Assembly (NCBI RefSeq): GCF_023705585.1
Contig: NZ_BOQE01000001.1
Coordinates: 3,690,710-3,754,709, forward strand
Direction of reading: 5' to 3'
From: Collibacillus ludicampi
GTDB taxonomy: Bacteria > Bacillota > Bacilli > Tumebacillales > BOQE01
DNA: 64,000 nucleotides
Shown: positions 1 through 10,969 of the stretch, piece by piece
Layout: the number at the start of each line of letters is the position of its first letter
Position numbering within the stretch: position 1 is the stretch's first letter
The notes under the pieces: model-generated
What the model saw: only the letters and a program-made list of their open reading frames with translations
The model's database searches: none
Told to the model about the DNA's origin: nothing
Made by a program: the position numbers and the translations under genes

Positions 1-692
1 TTCATCTCAGGGAATAACTGTTGCAACTCATCCTTATGCGAATCCGTAAAAGGGAAAGGTTCGGATGGTAAAAACAGAAAATCAGGAGCTGCTTGTTTCA
101 AATCATCCTCTGTGACAGATGGGTACCTTCCTTCATAGTCCCTAAACACATTCGTGAAACCGCATGTTTCAAGAATGGAATGGATGTATGTGTGATTGCC
201 CGCAACCATAAACGGTTTTTTCCATATGAGATAAGCGACTTTGCAATCTCGAACTTTCGGCATGTTTTTAAACTGTTCTTCAATCTCTTCGACGTAATGG
301 CGCGCCTTCTCTTCCCTGTTCGTCAAAAAGCCTAGATCCCGAATCAAGCGGAGCGCACCCGCGTAATTTTCTACATCTGCGACAAAAACGGGAAAATCGC
401 GTGAAAGAGATTCGACCATTTCTTTTGTATTTTCTTCTTTTTCCGCAATGATGAGATCGGGATTCAGCGTTCTGATGAGATCTTCTTGTATTTTTTTCGT
501 CCCGCCTACATTCGTCACCTGCTTTACTTTGTCTTCAGGATGAATACAATACCGCGTTTTCCCTACAATTTGTTCCTCAAGATCCAAAGCAAATAACGTT
601 TCAGTAATCGACGGGCACAAGGATACAATCCTTCGAGGCGGAAATTCAAACTCAATGGTTCTTTGCAAATGATCTTTGAATATTTTTTTCAT
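1..692 (-). CDS. Helical-backbone metal receptor (BtuF-like), 3' end outside the window
   Basis: An open frame runs from an ATG at 692 to the window edge, about 230 residues without a stop. The protein starts MKKIFKDHLQRTIEFEFPPR and continues with RIVSLCPSITETLFAL, the typical opening of cobalamin/Fe(III)-siderophore binding proteins, and later has a DLIIAE segment. It has no signal peptide or lipobox, so it may be a cytosolic member rather than a transporter receptor; this is inferred from the N terminus only. GGGGTG lies 7 nt before the ATG. It follows the yojO-like gene by 39 nt on the same strand and may be co-transcribed. The ligand is unknown. Confidence 0.8.
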   Translation of the reverse strand, partial: MKKIFKDHLQRTIEFEFPPRRIVSLCPSITETLFALDLEEQIVGKTRYCIHPEDKVKQVTNVGGTKKIQEDLIRTLNPDLIIAEKEENTKEMVESLSRDFPVFVADVENYAGALRLIRDLGFLTNREEKARHYVEEIEEQFKNMPKVRDCKVAYLIWKKPFMVAGNHTYIHSILETCGFTNVFRDYEGRYPSVTEDDLKQAAPDFLFLPSEPFPFTDSHKDELQQLFPEM

Positions 693-731
693 GGATGCAC
701 CCCACTGATCGTATTCAATAACCTGCCTCCA

Positions 732-2636
732 TCAAATCGTTTTCACTAAGAGTTTACGCAACACGGGTGTCAAATGATGGGGCAACTCTTCCACCTGTGG
801 CACCAAGAGACTATAAGGGCCGTATATGTTATGCATCGTTTGCCGTTCACTCTCACTGATCTCCCCGTTCGCCAAAAAAATACCGATCACATCCATACCG
901 AGGCGACGTGCCTGCAAAACCGCCTGATACGTATCGAGAATTCCGTCATCGCTGTAATTTGTGGCAGCGGGTTCACCATCTGTGAAAACCAACAGGATCT
1001 TGTGCTTTTCGCTCCGTTGCTGCAACAAGCGAGTCATGACGCGGATCGCGTAACCGTCCCGATTATCTTGTTCCGGAGATAATTGCAGCAAATTCGGTCC
1101 ACTCTTCCGCGATAAAGAAGATGGAAAATCGATAACGACCTGAAACATATTCGGATAGTCTGCATCGGACGCATGATCGGAATCTTCCCAGTAACCCACA
1201 ATCGCATGAGGAATTCGTAAAGAGCGCAACACTTCATGAAAGAGTGTGATTCCCAATTTCGTTTCATACATTTTATTCGCCATGGAAGCGGAACAATCGA
1301 CTAACATCAGAAAAGCAGCATCGATTTGATGGATCGGGTTCCTTTTTTTATAAAAGAGACGCAATTGTTGATCTGTGAACATGTGTGTGAGTTTTTTGCT
1401 CAACCGCCCAAATGGCAATTTTTCTTCACTCGCCGTTTTTTTCTGCTCGAGTGTCATTTGAATGCTGCGCATCAGCTTTCGTTGAAAAGGGGTGATCTGT
1501 TCCACCATTTGAGCATATGCATACATATCTTCCGAAGAAGGAAGATCGGGATCTAGAAACACAGACCTCGCTAAACGATTGATTTCTCCGTAATCCTCTG
1601 ATTCTCCTGCCATTCGATCGGCTAACTGTTGCATGAGTGGCTCATTATCCGAATAATCATTTTGTTGCGAGAAACGTGTGGAACCTTGTACCAGTGCCAT
1701 CGCTTGATCCCCTGGATCGGATTCGCGAACCGTCTCGCTCATACGATCGCTTGGTACTCCTTGCTCCAGTTCAAATTGCAGAAATCCCTGCGTTTGTTCC
1801 TTCGTTTCCCGATGCCAAGTCGGAAGTTTTTCCTTCGCTTTAAAGCTATCTTCCTGGTGGGATACGTTTGTCTTGTCGTCGTTTTTCAGTCTCTTACGAC
1901 GTCTGATTTCTTCCATAAATTCACTTGGTTGTATCGCTTGATGGAACGGCTTTTCCGTTCCGTTATATGCATGTGTGGAAAAATAGGAAGTAACCATATC
2001 CTTCGAGATGGCCGAGCAAACGATATCGACGATCTCGTGACACACGCTGGCAACCTCTTGGGTTGATTTTGTTTCGTTGACGCGTTCCAACCAGGGGTGC
2101 GTCTGTTGTAAAACGTTTAAAAGAGAGTCAGGCAATTCAGGGTCGATCCTTGCGGTTGCATGCCACAAATAAATCGACGCAAATAGAGCATCCGCTTCTT
2201 CCCTTCTCATGAGATGCACGCGGGTCTGTTTCTTAAAATAGTCCGAATAGAGTCTTCTACGTTTCGAAAACACGCGAACAGTTCCCGGACGAACACGTTT
2301 ACAGATTTTTTCGAGACGAAGATCCTCACAGAGTGCGAATAAGTTTTTCGCAAAGCGCGGTAAAGGACATGCAGACACTCGCTCCAGGAAAATGCGAATA
2401 TCAAGCGTATTGGAAAACCAGGCGCTTCCAATGCAGCGCAAATACACATCGCTTTTCATCCCCGAACATTGGTCGTCCGCCGGATAATCGCTCCAAAATT
2501 GACTGATATACAATGTGTCCCACTCCGCATGAAGCGAAGAATGATAAGATACGTCCAAATGTAAATCGTCACTTTGCATGAGCGTTCGTGCCAAATCCAA
2601 TAGTTGCATGCGCAAGAATGAATCCACCGAAGTCAC
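732..2636 (-). CDS. yojO: VWA-domain protein, YojO/NorD-like partner of a MoxR ATPase
   Basis: 634 residues, close to the length of Bacillus YojO. The C-terminal third holds a von Willebrand A domain: [10 protein letters not shown] supplies the DxSxS metal-binding (MIDAS) motif near residue 440, and VFTDGEPA comes later. The N-terminal part is helical and charged and matches nothing I can name. It starts at a GTG that overlaps the stop of the upstream MoxR ATPase by 4 nt, so the pair is translationally coupled. By analogy with NorQ/NorD and CbbQ/CbbO the pair should act as a AAA+ chaperone remodelling or metallating a target enzyme. The target is not evident here. Confidence 0.85.
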   Translation of the reverse strand: MTSVDSFLRMQLLDLARTLMQSDDLHLDVSYHSSLHAEWDTLYISQFWSDYPADDQCSGMKSDVYLRCIGSAWFSNTLDIRIFLERVSACPLPRFAKNLFALCEDLRLEKICKRVRPGTVRVFSKRRRLYSDYFKKQTRVHLMRREEADALFASIYLWHATARIDPELPDSLLNVLQQTHPWLERVNETKSTQEVASVCHEIVDIVCSAISKDMVTSYFSTHAYNGTEKPFHQAIQPSEFMEEIRRRKRLKNDDKTNVSHQEDSFKAKEKLPTWHRETKEQTQGFLQFELEQGVPSDRMSETVRESDPGDQAMALVQGSTRFSQQNDYSDNEPLMQQLADRMAGESEDYGEINRLARSVFLDPDLPSSEDMYAYAQMVEQITPFQRKLMRSIQMTLEQKKTASEEKLPFGRLSKKLTHMFTDQQLRLFYKKRNPIHQIDAAFLMLVDCSASMANKMYETKLGITLFHEVLRSLRIPHAIVGYWEDSDHASDADYPNMFQVVIDFPSSLSRKSGPNLLQLSPEQDNRDGYAIRVMTRLLQQRSEKHKILLVFTDGEPAATNYSDDGILDTYQAVLQARRLGMDVIGIFLANGEISESERQTMHNIYGPYSLLVPQVEELPHHLTPVLRKLLVKTI

Positions 2637-3550
2637 TCCCAGAATAATGTTTCGGCAAGATTGCGTACGGCGGCTTGTTCCCGTTCGTCCTCGAGCTTAT
2701 CGATAATCGCCCGTTGAATGGCACGAAGGGGAGGCAGGAATACAGACAGATCACATGCATCGATCAAAGCTCGAACGGAAGCAACATCATCCGAAAGCTG
2801 TCCCATCTTTGTGAGTACAAGCAGATCTGCGGAAAAACGGACAAAAAGTTCGAGCAAATTCTCATCTTTCAATAGAGAACGATTGCGCAATAATTGTTTT
2901 AACGAGTCCCCTTGCAGATACGGAACATCGATAACAACAAAACGATTTTTCAACGCTTCATTCAACGGAACCGTTCCGATGTAACCGACATTAATCGCGG
3001 CGATCACGCCGAAACCTTCTTTTGCGCGTACAACTTCTCCTGTGAACGGGTTTGTGATCATTCGCCGATGATCGAGAACCCCGTTAAGGATCGGCAATGC
3101 TTCCGGCTTTGCCATATTGATTTCGTCGATATAAAGGAAATGCCCTTGTTTCATCGCCTTGATGATTGGACCAGGAACAAATTCTACCAGAGGCTGGTTA
3201 TTTCGATGAACGATGGTTTTAAAGCCTAGCAAAGCTTCCACATCCAAATCGATCGAGCAATTGACCGAATGTAACGGTTGACAGAAAAGGTATGATAGAA
3301 ATTCTGCCAGCTTTGTTTTCCCCGACCCTGTCGGCCCTTTCAGCAAGACATTTTTGCCAAGATAAAGCGCGAGAACGGCATCCAATAACACCGTTTCGTG
3401 CGGAGTCCGATAACCAGGTGTACCCACAAGCAGACGCTCTTCTTCAGATAAAAGACTTTTTCGCTCCGTGTGCCAGTGCTCGATTTTAGCGCGTACATGA
3501 TCAGGAATCTTCAATTCGTATAATTCTTCTGGAAATAATTCTGCAGGCAT
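2633..3550 (-). CDS. yojN: MoxR-family AAA+ ATPase, YojN/CbbQ-like
   Basis: 305 residues from the chosen ATG at 3550, matching YojN length (about 304). Walker A is GPTGSGKT, Walker B is [10 protein letters not shown], and an arginine-finger region follows ([13 protein letters not shown]). The frame stays open upstream to 3640, but that stretch contains a terminator-like hairpin. The ATG at 3550 has AAAGGA 8 nt before it, so the shorter start is preferred. It is the first gene of a two- or three-gene operon with the VWA gene. It probably forms a hexameric ring that uses ATP to remodel a client protein together with the VWA partner. Confidence 0.87.
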   Translation of the reverse strand: MPAELFPEELYELKIPDHVRAKIEHWHTERKSLLSEEERLLVGTPGYRTPHETVLLDAVLALYLGKNVLLKGPTGSGKTKLAEFLSYLFCQPLHSVNCSIDLDVEALLGFKTIVHRNNQPLVEFVPGPIIKAMKQGHFLYIDEINMAKPEALPILNGVLDHRRMITNPFTGEVVRAKEGFGVIAAINVGYIGTVPLNEALKNRFVVIDVPYLQGDSLKQLLRNRSLLKDENLLELFVRFSADLLVLTKMGQLSDDVASVRALIDACDLSVFLPPLRAIQRAIIDKLEDEREQAAVRNLAETLFWE

Positions 3551-3603
3551 GAATCCGTTCCTTTCCATTTCAATCTCGTTGCGTTCAAATGACCGTATAA
3601 AAG

Positions 3604-3629
3604 AAAAGCCCGTCAAATCAAGGGCTTTT
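3604..3629 (-). terminator. Terminator-like hairpin in the yojN leader
   Basis: AAAAGCCC and GGGCTTTT pair across a loop of about 10 nt. On the minus strand TTTTCTTTT follows. No minus-strand gene lies upstream because gabD is divergent, so this is either a leader attenuator of yojN or a chance element. The plus-strand side also ends in a T run. Confidence 0.5.
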
Positions 3630-3803
3630 TCATGCTTCAATCATATCATAAATGAAATTCGAGTCACTCATATTCTTTGGTGTGCGAAATTTCATTCAAA
3701 TTATATCTGATATTTTGTTTTTGATGTAAAATAAAAGGGAGTCGAAATACATAAGATTCGTTCAGTGTGATTCCATCCCATCAAGTGCAAGGAGGTATCC
3801 GTT

Positions 3804-5243
3804 ATGGAACATCGTCTGTATATCAACGGCCAGTGGCGCGAGGCTGCCGACAAAAAGCGTTTCCCCGTAACAAACCCGGCTACCGGCGAAATCATCGGTG
3901 AAGTGGCTGACGCTTCCGCAGATGATGCCAAGCTGGCGGTGGAAGCGGCCTATCAGGCATTCAAATCCTGGTCGCAAGAAACCGCCCGCACACGCTCCAT
4001 TTTGTTGTATAAATGGTATCAGCTCATCGTACAACACGCGAACGAATTGGCTAATCTTATGACAACAGAACAAGGAAAACCGTTGAAAGAAGCCGAAGGG
4101 GAAGTTCTCTACGCGGCGGATTTCGTCCTCTGGTATGCGGAGGAGGCGAAACGAATCTACGGGGATCTCATTCCGGCTTCCTCCTCGAGCAAACGCTTAC
4201 AAGTCATTCATCAGCCAGTAGGTCCTGTTTTTGCCATCACGCCTTGGAATTTTCCTGCCGCAATGATCACGCGTAAAATCGCGCCCGCACTTGCCGCCGG
4301 TTGTACTGTCATTGTTAAACCGTCGGAAGAAACTCCACTCACTGCTATTCGTTTGGTTCAATTGGCGGAAGAAGCGGGGTTCCCTGCAGGAGTCATCAAT
4401 CTGGTGACGGTAAGCGATCCCCGGGAAGTGAGCGACCTGCTCCTTTCTCATCCGCTTGTACGCAAGGTTACGTTTACAGGTTCTACAGAGGTAGGAAAAT
4501 TGCTGATGCGCAAATCGGCGGACACGGTGAAGCGCGTCTCGCTCGAATTGGGAGGACATGCACCTTTCATCGTTTTCTCTGATGCCGACCTCGATCAAGC
4601 GGTTGACGGTGTGATCGCTTCCAAATTCCGCAATGCCGGGCAAACGTGTGTCTGTGCAAACCGAATTTTCGTAGAAGAGTCCATCCTTGAATCGTTCCTG
4701 CAAAAGTTTCGAACCAAAGTAGAACAATTACAAGTAGGTCAAGGTCAGCAACAAGGTGTGGAGATCGGACCATTGATCAATCGGGACGCGGTCGAGAAGG
4801 TTGAACGTCATGTGCAAGACGCTTTAGAAAAAGGTGCGCGGCTTGTATGTGGAGGACAGAGATTACTGGATGACAAATATAAACATGGTCATTTCTATCA
4901 GCCGACGATTTTGGCTGACGTGACTCGCGATATGTTGATTTCGAAAGAAGAAACGTTCGGCCCGGTCGCACCTGTTTATTCCTTCCGTACGGAAGAAGAG
5001 GTTTTGGAACTGGCAAACCATCCGGAATATGGGCTTGCCGCTTACGTATATACTTCAGACCTTGGAAGATCGGTACGCATGTCGGAAAAGCTGGAATATG
5101 GGATTGTCGGAATCAATGACCCGATTCCTTCCGTTGCACAAGCACCGTTCGGCGGCTTCAAGCAAAGCGGTTTAGGACGTGAAGGCGGCAAATACGGCTT
5201 GGAAGAGTTTCTTGAAATAAAATATGTATCGGTTCAGATTTAG
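3804..5243 (+). CDS. gabD: Succinate-semialdehyde dehydrogenase (aldehyde dehydrogenase family)
   Basis: 479 residues, the usual length for GabD. It should oxidise succinate semialdehyde to succinate with NAD(P)+ in the GABA shunt. The NAD-binding PWNFP segment, the catalytic glutamate in SLELGGHAPFIVF and the catalytic cysteine in RNAGQTCVCANR are visible; the last string is characteristic of GabD among aldehyde dehydrogenases. It ends LGREGGKYGLEEFLEIKY. AAGGAGG lies 9 nt before the ATG. It stands alone, with no gabT nearby, so another aldehyde substrate is possible. Confidence 0.88.
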   Translation: MEHRLYINGQWREAADKKRFPVTNPATGEIIGEVADASADDAKLAVEAAYQAFKSWSQETARTRSILLYKWYQLIVQHANELANLMTTEQGKPLKEAEGEVLYAADFVLWYAEEAKRIYGDLIPASSSSKRLQVIHQPVGPVFAITPWNFPAAMITRKIAPALAAGCTVIVKPSEETPLTAIRLVQLAEEAGFPAGVINLVTVSDPREVSDLLLSHPLVRKVTFTGSTEVGKLLMRKSADTVKRVSLELGGHAPFIVFSDADLDQAVDGVIASKFRNAGQTCVCANRIFVEESILESFLQKFRTKVEQLQVGQGQQQGVEIGPLINRDAVEKVERHVQDALEKGARLVCGGQRLLDDKYKHGHFYQPTILADVTRDMLISKEETFGPVAPVYSFRTEEEVLELANHPEYGLAAYVYTSDLGRSVRMSEKLEYGIVGINDPIPSVAQAPFGGFKQSGLGREGGKYGLEEFLEIKYVSVQI

Positions 5244-5284
5244 AAACGAATCGTTTGCGGTTTCGGCTCGATTTCGAAACATCC

Positions 5285-7321
5285 TCATGACTCACTGGGG
5301 AGCTGAAACGACAAGGCGAGATCCAAAGCGTGATTGGTTTCATCATACGAAACGAGATCCCATTTCCCGTTTCCGTCAAAATCGGCAGTGAAAGCAGTTC
5401 GTCTTCCGCGTGCCCATGGTCCAAACACCACAGGATGCGATGAAAAGCGGAATCTGGTGTCGATTTGGTGGATTGCCCATGATCCTTCTTCCGGATGATA
5501 CAAAATCATCTCGGCTTTCCCGTCGCCATTCGTATCGCCGATCATCACTTGCCTCTCCCTCTCTGCGCGGGAGAACCATAGGCATGACGGGAGCAATCGT
5601 ATTTGTCCACCGTCGTTTGGATATACGAAGATCGTCTTCTCCATCGGGGAACATGCGATCACTTCATCAAATCGGTCCCCGTTGAGGTCACCCACGAACA
5701 TGATAGATGCGGAGGGAATGCGCAGATGGGTAGCGATCGTCCTGAAACGCATTCCTTCCTTTTTTGCGATGATCACTTCTTCCCCATTGTTCACCCCGAT
5801 GAGATCGGTTCTACCGTTTTGTTTGAAAGGTTGCAGAAAGTCAAGACCAGACGGTAATTTTCCGAACGAAACAGGCGCATGAAAATTCATCCCGTTCGAG
5901 TAAAACACACGCACTTCACCCATTTTACGGTTATAAGTCACCAAGTCTTGTTTCTTGTCATTGTTGATATCCATGAGGAACATCTTTTCGTCCGGCAAAA
6001 ACGAATGTTTCAGCCATACTTGTGCAGCCTCTTGCGGGCGGTTCCTTGGCCATTGATAGACTCCAGGAATAACCAAGACACCGTTTTTTGCACAAACGAC
6101 GACATCAGCATGTCCCACACCGCGCACATCGCCAAAAAGAAGAGCAGACGCTTTTGTACCAACAGGAAGATCAATACGGTGTGCCGGAGAGAAAGGAACG
6201 ACTCGATCGAGTGATACCCATTGAAACCCACGCGTACGAAACCCACTGACCAGCCGATGTAAAGGGGAGTCCTCCCCTTTATACATGTAGACAGGGATCC
6301 CCTCCCGTTTCTCCGGATTCCCTTGCGTATCCTTTACTTCGTGCAAATACGGGAATTCGAGGAATGGATGAAAAAACATCGAAGCCAGGCCTTCAAGCGT
6401 TGGTAGTTTATCGATCACCTTTTCTACCGTGTTCTCCTCGTTTATGTAGTCGAGAGGTGTGGGAATAAAAACGGAACCGAGCGTTTTTCGCCCATAATGA
6501 TTTTCCCCCTCGTCAAAGAAGACTCCTTTTTGAGCGCGCGCTTCCACATCCGCTTGATAGATCACACCGATTAACGATTGAAAAACCTTCTCCTGTTCCC
6601 GCAGGTGGTGATAGTGAGGGGATTCCCAGAAACCTGGGCGTAAACCCGCTCTTTTAAAGGCAGCCAGGCTCTTGGTGAAACGTTCCCAAGCAAATGCAGG
6701 AGTGTCTGTTTCCGGGGCGTTCTTCACATTGAATTCGAAGCCGATTCCGCTGTCTTGGTTATTGTCTTCACTTCGAGTCTCGCCGTATTGGTGTGTATAC
6801 CCGTGCATCCCGAGTACAGCTCCACAGCGTTCCGCATCTTTTAATAGATGAATATATTTCACCATGTAATCATCCGGCTGGGAATCATCAATTCCTTTAT
6901 TGTACCAAGTCCCGTCAGGCTGTATGTTTTTCCATCTCGGGATCACCGCGACTTGAAAAGGAACATTCTCTTCCTTGAGATAGGTGAAAATCGCACGCAA
7001 CTTCCCTAGATCCTCGAGCGTACGGTATGACCCGCCCGGTCCCACATCTTCCAAGCGAATGAGAGCATAACGCTTTTCGTTCACCGGTTGGGATTTCATA
7101 ACGTCTATTTGCTGACATGGCAATTCATGTCGCGAAGGTTGAAAACCGACACGAATGTGGTTGGTGATATGAAGAGTGGGAATCTGGAAAGCGTAGAGCA
7201 GGAAAGGGGTTGGATAGCAACATTCCCTAATAGGTATCCATTGAGTGGCATATGGAGGAAAAACAGGCGGAACGCAGGTATACAAACCCCATGGCAACAA
7301 GAAACATGTTCTGTCATACAA
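5285..7321 (-). CDS. DUF2334 polysaccharide-deacetylase-like domain fused to FG-GAP repeats
   Basis: 678 residues from a TTG at 7321 that has AGGGAGG 9 nt upstream. Residues of roughly 80-420 resemble DUF2334, a NodB-like deacetylase fold (RLEDVGPGG, AVIPRW, LGMHGYTHQYGE). The C-terminal 250 residues contain four FG-GAP/VCBS-type calcium loops: DINNDKKQD, DLNGDRFDE, DTNGDGKAE and DFDGNGKWD, probably forming a beta-propeller. The first 70 residues are proline- and cysteine-rich and do not make a convincing signal peptide. A different frame nearby would encode MFLVAMGFVYL, so the N terminus may be misread or frameshifted. Likely a surface carbohydrate-active protein, but export is not proven by sequence. 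Confidence 0.7.
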   Translation of the reverse strand: MYDRTCFLLPWGLYTCVPPVFPPYATQWIPIRECCYPTPFLLYAFQIPTLHITNHIRVGFQPSRHELPCQQIDVMKSQPVNEKRYALIRLEDVGPGGSYRTLEDLGKLRAIFTYLKEENVPFQVAVIPRWKNIQPDGTWYNKGIDDSQPDDYMVKYIHLLKDAERCGAVLGMHGYTHQYGETRSEDNNQDSGIGFEFNVKNAPETDTPAFAWERFTKSLAAFKRAGLRPGFWESPHYHHLREQEKVFQSLIGVIYQADVEARAQKGVFFDEGENHYGRKTLGSVFIPTPLDYINEENTVEKVIDKLPTLEGLASMFFHPFLEFPYLHEVKDTQGNPEKREGIPVYMYKGEDSPLHRLVSGFRTRGFQWVSLDRVVPFSPAHRIDLPVGTKASALLFGDVRGVGHADVVVCAKNGVLVIPGVYQWPRNRPQEAAQVWLKHSFLPDEKMFLMDINNDKKQDLVTYNRKMGEVRVFYSNGMNFHAPVSFGKLPSGLDFLQPFKQNGRTDLIGVNNGEEVIIAKKEGMRFRTIATHLRIPSASIMFVGDLNGDRFDEVIACSPMEKTIFVYPNDGGQIRLLPSCLWFSRAERERQVMIGDTNGDGKAEMILYHPEEGSWAIHQIDTRFRFSSHPVVFGPWARGRRTAFTADFDGNGKWDLVSYDETNHALDLALSFQLPSES

Positions 7322-7401
7322 GGCAAGTTCCCTCCCTGTTCACATGTGCACTATAGATTATGCCGCGAACGAAAAAGAGACACTCGCCCCCTGAGAAAAA
7401 C

Positions 7402-7426
7402 AAACCACGGCATGGAGCCGTGGTTT
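7402..7426 (-). terminator. Rho-independent terminator of acnA
   Basis: AAACCACGGC pairs perfectly with GCCGTGGTTT around a 5-nt loop. On the minus strand GTTTTTC follows, 20 nt after the aconitase stop. Confidence 0.85.
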
Positions 7427-7445
7427 TGTCCGTTTGATCATTTGA

Positions 7446-10169
7446 TTAGGATACAACCGTTTCTTCTTGTGCCAATTGACGAAGGACTTTTTGCAAGATG
7501 CCTCCGTTGCGGTAGTAGTCGATATCAACGACGCTGTCGAGACGGACGATGACATCGAATTCGAACGTGGACCCGTCTTCGCGGGTTGCACGTACTTTAA
7601 CGGTTTGACCCGGTTGTAAATCATCAGAAAGACCAAGGATATCAAATGTTTCGTGACCCGTGATACCAAGGGATTTCCAGCTTTGGCCTTCGACGAATTG
7701 AAGTGGCAATACACCCCTACCTACGAGGTTGCTGCGGTGGATGCGCTCAAAGCTTTCCGCGATGACCGCCTTAACCCCTAAAAGATATGTTCCTTTTGCC
7801 GCCCAGTCACGCGAGCTTCCCGTACCGTATTCTTTACCTGCGATGACAACCAGCGGGATATTTTGTTCTTGATACTTCATCGAAGCATCATAGATCGTCA
7901 TCACTTTACCGGTCGGGAAGTATGTGGTGAATCCACCCTCCGTGCCCGGTGCCACCTGGTTACGAATGCGGATGTTCGCAAATGTCCCGCGCATCATCAC
8001 CTCATGGTTACCGCGACGAGATCCGTAGGAGTTGAAATCTTTCGGTTCGACTCCGCGGCTTTGGAGGTAGAGTCCGGCAGGCGTATCTGGCTTGAAGGAA
8101 CCTGCAGGAGAGATATGGTCTGTCGTTACCGAATCCCCAAGAAGAGCCAGTGTTTTTGCACCCTTGATTTCCGAAAGGGAGCCTACTTCTTCAGACAGGT
8201 TGGTAAAGAACGGCGGCTCTTGAATATAAGTCGAATTCTCATCCCACTGATAGAGCGTTCCCGTCGGCACGTCGATTTGGTTCCACATTTCGTTGCCTGT
8301 GAATACGTTCGCGTAACGTTTGCGGAACAATTCCGGATCCAATGCCGCATTCATCGCTTCCTTCACTTCTTGTGCAGTCGGGAAGATATCTTTCAGGTAC
8401 ACAGGCTCATTGTTATGTCCATAACCGATCGGTTCGTTGGCCATGTCGATATCGACTGTACCCGCCAGCGCATAAGCGACGACAAGCGGCGGTGAAGCCA
8501 GGTAGTTCGCTTTCACTTGCGGATGAACGCGTCCTTCGAAGTTCCGGTTACCGGAAAGTACAGCCGCAACAGTGAGATCATTCTCCGCGATCGCTTTGCT
8601 TACCTCTTCAGGCAGCGGGCCGGAGTTCCCGATACATGTGGTACAACCGTAACCGGTCACATGGAAACCGAGAGCTTCAAGCGCATCCATCAGCCCTGCT
8701 TTGATGAGGTAATCGGTGACGACGCGGGATCCGGGTGCCAGGCTGCTCTTCACATAAGCGGGTTTTTTCAAACCTTTTTCGACAGCCTTTTTCGCGAGCA
8801 ATCCGGCACTGATGAGAACACTCGGGTTTGATGTGTTCGTACAGCTTGTGATCGCCGCAATGACAACAGAACCATTGCGCAGTTTCGTTGTTTCACCATT
8901 CGGATGGTTGACGACAACTTCTTTCTTCATGTCGTCTTCCGTGAGTCCAAATCCGCCTTTTTCAACCGGTGTCCGAACAATCTCATTGAAGCTTTGCTTC
9001 ATGTTCGTCAATTCGATGCGGTCTTGCGGACGTTTCGGACCTGCGAGAGAAGGAACGACGGTGGAGAGATCCAGTTCAACAATATCGGAGTATACCGGTT
9101 GTTCCATGTCATCCGTACGGAACAAGCCTTGCGCTTTATAATAGGCTTCCACCAACGCGATTTGCTCATCGCTGCGGCCGGTTAAACGCAGATAATTAAG
9201 CGTTTCCTCGTCAACCGGGAAGAAGCCCATGGTCGCACCGTATTCAGGAGCCATATTGGCAACAGTAGCGCGATCGGCCAAGCTCATAGCGCTTACCCCA
9301 GGCCCGAAGAATTCGACGAACTTGCCGACAACGCCTTTTTTGCGCAGAATATTCGTTACCGTCAATGCCAAATCGGTCGCTGTAGCACCTTCGGGGAGAG
9401 TACCGATCAATTTGAAGCCGACAACCTCTGGAGTTACGAAGTAAAGGGGTTGACCCAACATTCCCGCTTCCGCTTCGATACCGCCGACACCCCAGCCGAG
9501 GATACCGAGACCGTTGATCATTGTCGTATGAGAGTCCGTACCTACGAGAGAATCAGGGAACACTTGCAATTCGCCGTCTACATCTTTGGTTGCAGCGACA
9601 GATGCCAGGTATTCGAGGTTCACCTGATGGACGATCCCGGTAGCCGGAGGAACCGCACGGAAATTATCGAACGCCGTTTGCGCCCAACGCAAGAAACGAT
9701 AACGTTCCGCATTGCGTTCGAATTCAATTTTCATATTTTCTTCAAGCGCTTCTTTCGTGCCGAAAACATCAACCATGACGGAATGGTCGATGACGAGATC
9801 CACCGGAATGAGCGGATTGATTTTTTTCGGATCTTTGCCCATCCGTTGCATCGCTGCACGCATCGCTGCCAAGTCTGCAACAGCGGGCACGCCTGTAAAG
9901 TCCTGCAGCACGATACGCGCAGGTTTGAATGGAATTTCCTGATTCAGGTCGCGCTCTTCACTCCAGTTTGCCAGCTTTTTGATATGCTCTTCCGTAATGG
10001 CAACACCGTCAAATTGGCGAACAGCCGCTTCCAAAAGGACTTTAATGGAAAATGGAAGCTTCGAAATGGCTGCAAATTTTTCTGCAAGCGCCGGTAATGA
10101 ATAATACACGTAAGTTTTGTCGCCAACGCGAAGTTCACGACGTACAGAATAGATATCCTTGGTCGACAC
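7446..10169 (-). CDS. acnA: Aconitate hydratase A
   Basis: 907 residues, the usual length of AcnA/CitB. It isomerises citrate to isocitrate in the TCA cycle. The [4Fe-4S] cysteines are in SCTNTSNPS and [14 protein letters not shown], and the swivel domain contains [14 protein letters not shown]. The start is a GTG at 10169 with GGGAGG 8 nt upstream; the ATG at 10174 is out of frame. In Bacilli the apoenzyme also acts as an iron-responsive RNA-binding protein; that is family knowledge. It is monocistronic, with its own terminator. Confidence 0.95.
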   Translation of the reverse strand: MSTKDIYSVRRELRVGDKTYVYYSLPALAEKFAAISKLPFSIKVLLEAAVRQFDGVAITEEHIKKLANWSEERDLNQEIPFKPARIVLQDFTGVPAVADLAAMRAAMQRMGKDPKKINPLIPVDLVIDHSVMVDVFGTKEALEENMKIEFERNAERYRFLRWAQTAFDNFRAVPPATGIVHQVNLEYLASVAATKDVDGELQVFPDSLVGTDSHTTMINGLGILGWGVGGIEAEAGMLGQPLYFVTPEVVGFKLIGTLPEGATATDLALTVTNILRKKGVVGKFVEFFGPGVSAMSLADRATVANMAPEYGATMGFFPVDEETLNYLRLTGRSDEQIALVEAYYKAQGLFRTDDMEQPVYSDIVELDLSTVVPSLAGPKRPQDRIELTNMKQSFNEIVRTPVEKGGFGLTEDDMKKEVVVNHPNGETTKLRNGSVVIAAITSCTNTSNPSVLISAGLLAKKAVEKGLKKPAYVKSSLAPGSRVVTDYLIKAGLMDALEALGFHVTGYGCTTCIGNSGPLPEEVSKAIAENDLTVAAVLSGNRNFEGRVHPQVKANYLASPPLVVAYALAGTVDIDMANEPIGYGHNNEPVYLKDIFPTAQEVKEAMNAALDPELFRKRYANVFTGNEMWNQIDVPTGTLYQWDENSTYIQEPPFFTNLSEEVGSLSEIKGAKTLALLGDSVTTDHISPAGSFKPDTPAGLYLQSRGVEPKDFNSYGSRRGNHEVMMRGTFANIRIRNQVAPGTEGGFTTYFPTGKVMTIYDASMKYQEQNIPLVVIAGKEYGTGSSRDWAAKGTYLLGVKAVIAESFERIHRSNLVGRGVLPLQFVEGQSWKSLGITGHETFDILGLSDDLQPGQTVKVRATREDGSTFEFDVIVRLDSVVDIDYYRNGGILQKVLRQLAQEETVVS

Positions 10170-10264
10170 GTCATTAACCTCCCTTTTTTACGAAACAGAG
10201 AAACGACCCGTCAATCGTTTCATCTGTCGGAACATTGTTTTATCGAATGATACCGTGCACACAT

Positions 10265-10293
10265 ATTATAATTCATTTCTCTACCAAATTCGA
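10265..10293 (-). promoter_or_regulatory. Candidate sigma-A promoter of acnA
   Basis: On the minus strand a perfect TATAAT (10270-10265) is preceded at 17 nt by TCGAAT (10293-10288), a weak -35. The predicted transcript would carry about a 90-nt leader. Confidence 0.45.
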
Positions 10294-10369
10294 TAGTCTT
10301 CGAGAAAAAAATCGAAAACCGGTACAAGCATGCTAGATTTTTGCTACACTGCCCTAAAAACTAGTGCTA

Positions 10370-10930
10370 CCATGAAAATGTGTAGTTTGGTGGGCGTATG
10401 CTTTGCGTTCGCGCTCCGTGGAGGTCGTTTCAGCGGGTATATGCATTGCGCTTATGCTCCGTGAAGGTCGTCTCGCATGGAATCATAATCAAGTGTTGCG
10501 AGACGACCTCCAAAGTCGCTGTTTCAAACAAAGCATTACGCCCACCTAAAGACACTTTTCATTATCTGATGACGCCGCTTACGGCATGGAAGGCTATCAT
10601 GATAATTAGTGCTTGGGTGGATGTATCGCTTTGCGCTTGGGTTCGATGAAGGTCGTCATTGAGGCATATGCTTTGCGCTCATGCTCCGTGGAGGTCGTCT
10701 TGCATGGAATCATAAACAAATGTTGCAAGACGACCTCCAAGGTCGCTATTACGCGCAAAGCATATGCCTCTCACCGGTATAAAGGAAGCGGAACGACCTT
10801 CAACTCACCTCTGCGCTGCAAAGCGATATCATCCACCCAAAAGTCACTCCGTTGCATTTGGCAGCTATAATTCTCTCTTCTCTCACAAGACACTTTCATC
10901 CTCTGATGGCGCAGCCCATTCAGAATGGAT
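10370..10930 (+). repeat. Nested palindromic repeat, copy A (module 1 + module 2)
   Basis: This fills most of the gap between acnA and tatD. Module 1 spans 10392-10543 (arms GGGCGTATGCTTTGCG and AAAGCATTACGCCC). It keeps the left arm of an inner hairpin but not its right arm. Module 2 spans 10615-10838 (arms GGGTGGATGTATCGCTTTGC and GCAAAGCGATATCATCCACC). It carries a complete inner hairpin at 10661-10770 with 18- and 15-bp perfect stems. Each module is followed by a tail resembling GACACTTTTCATCCTCTGAT. No credible gene lies inside; the reading frames are by-products of the repeat. Confidence 0.93.
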
Positions 10931-10969
10931 TACTAACTATAAAATTACAAGTGGAAAAGGGGGAGCATC

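Noticed and set aside
10398-10870. Reading frames of 83 and 85 codons inside repeat copy A, with similar ones in copies B, C, D, E and F
   Set aside because: They translate the palindromic repeat itself, recur with the same sequence at other loci, have no ribosome binding site, and change frame between copies.
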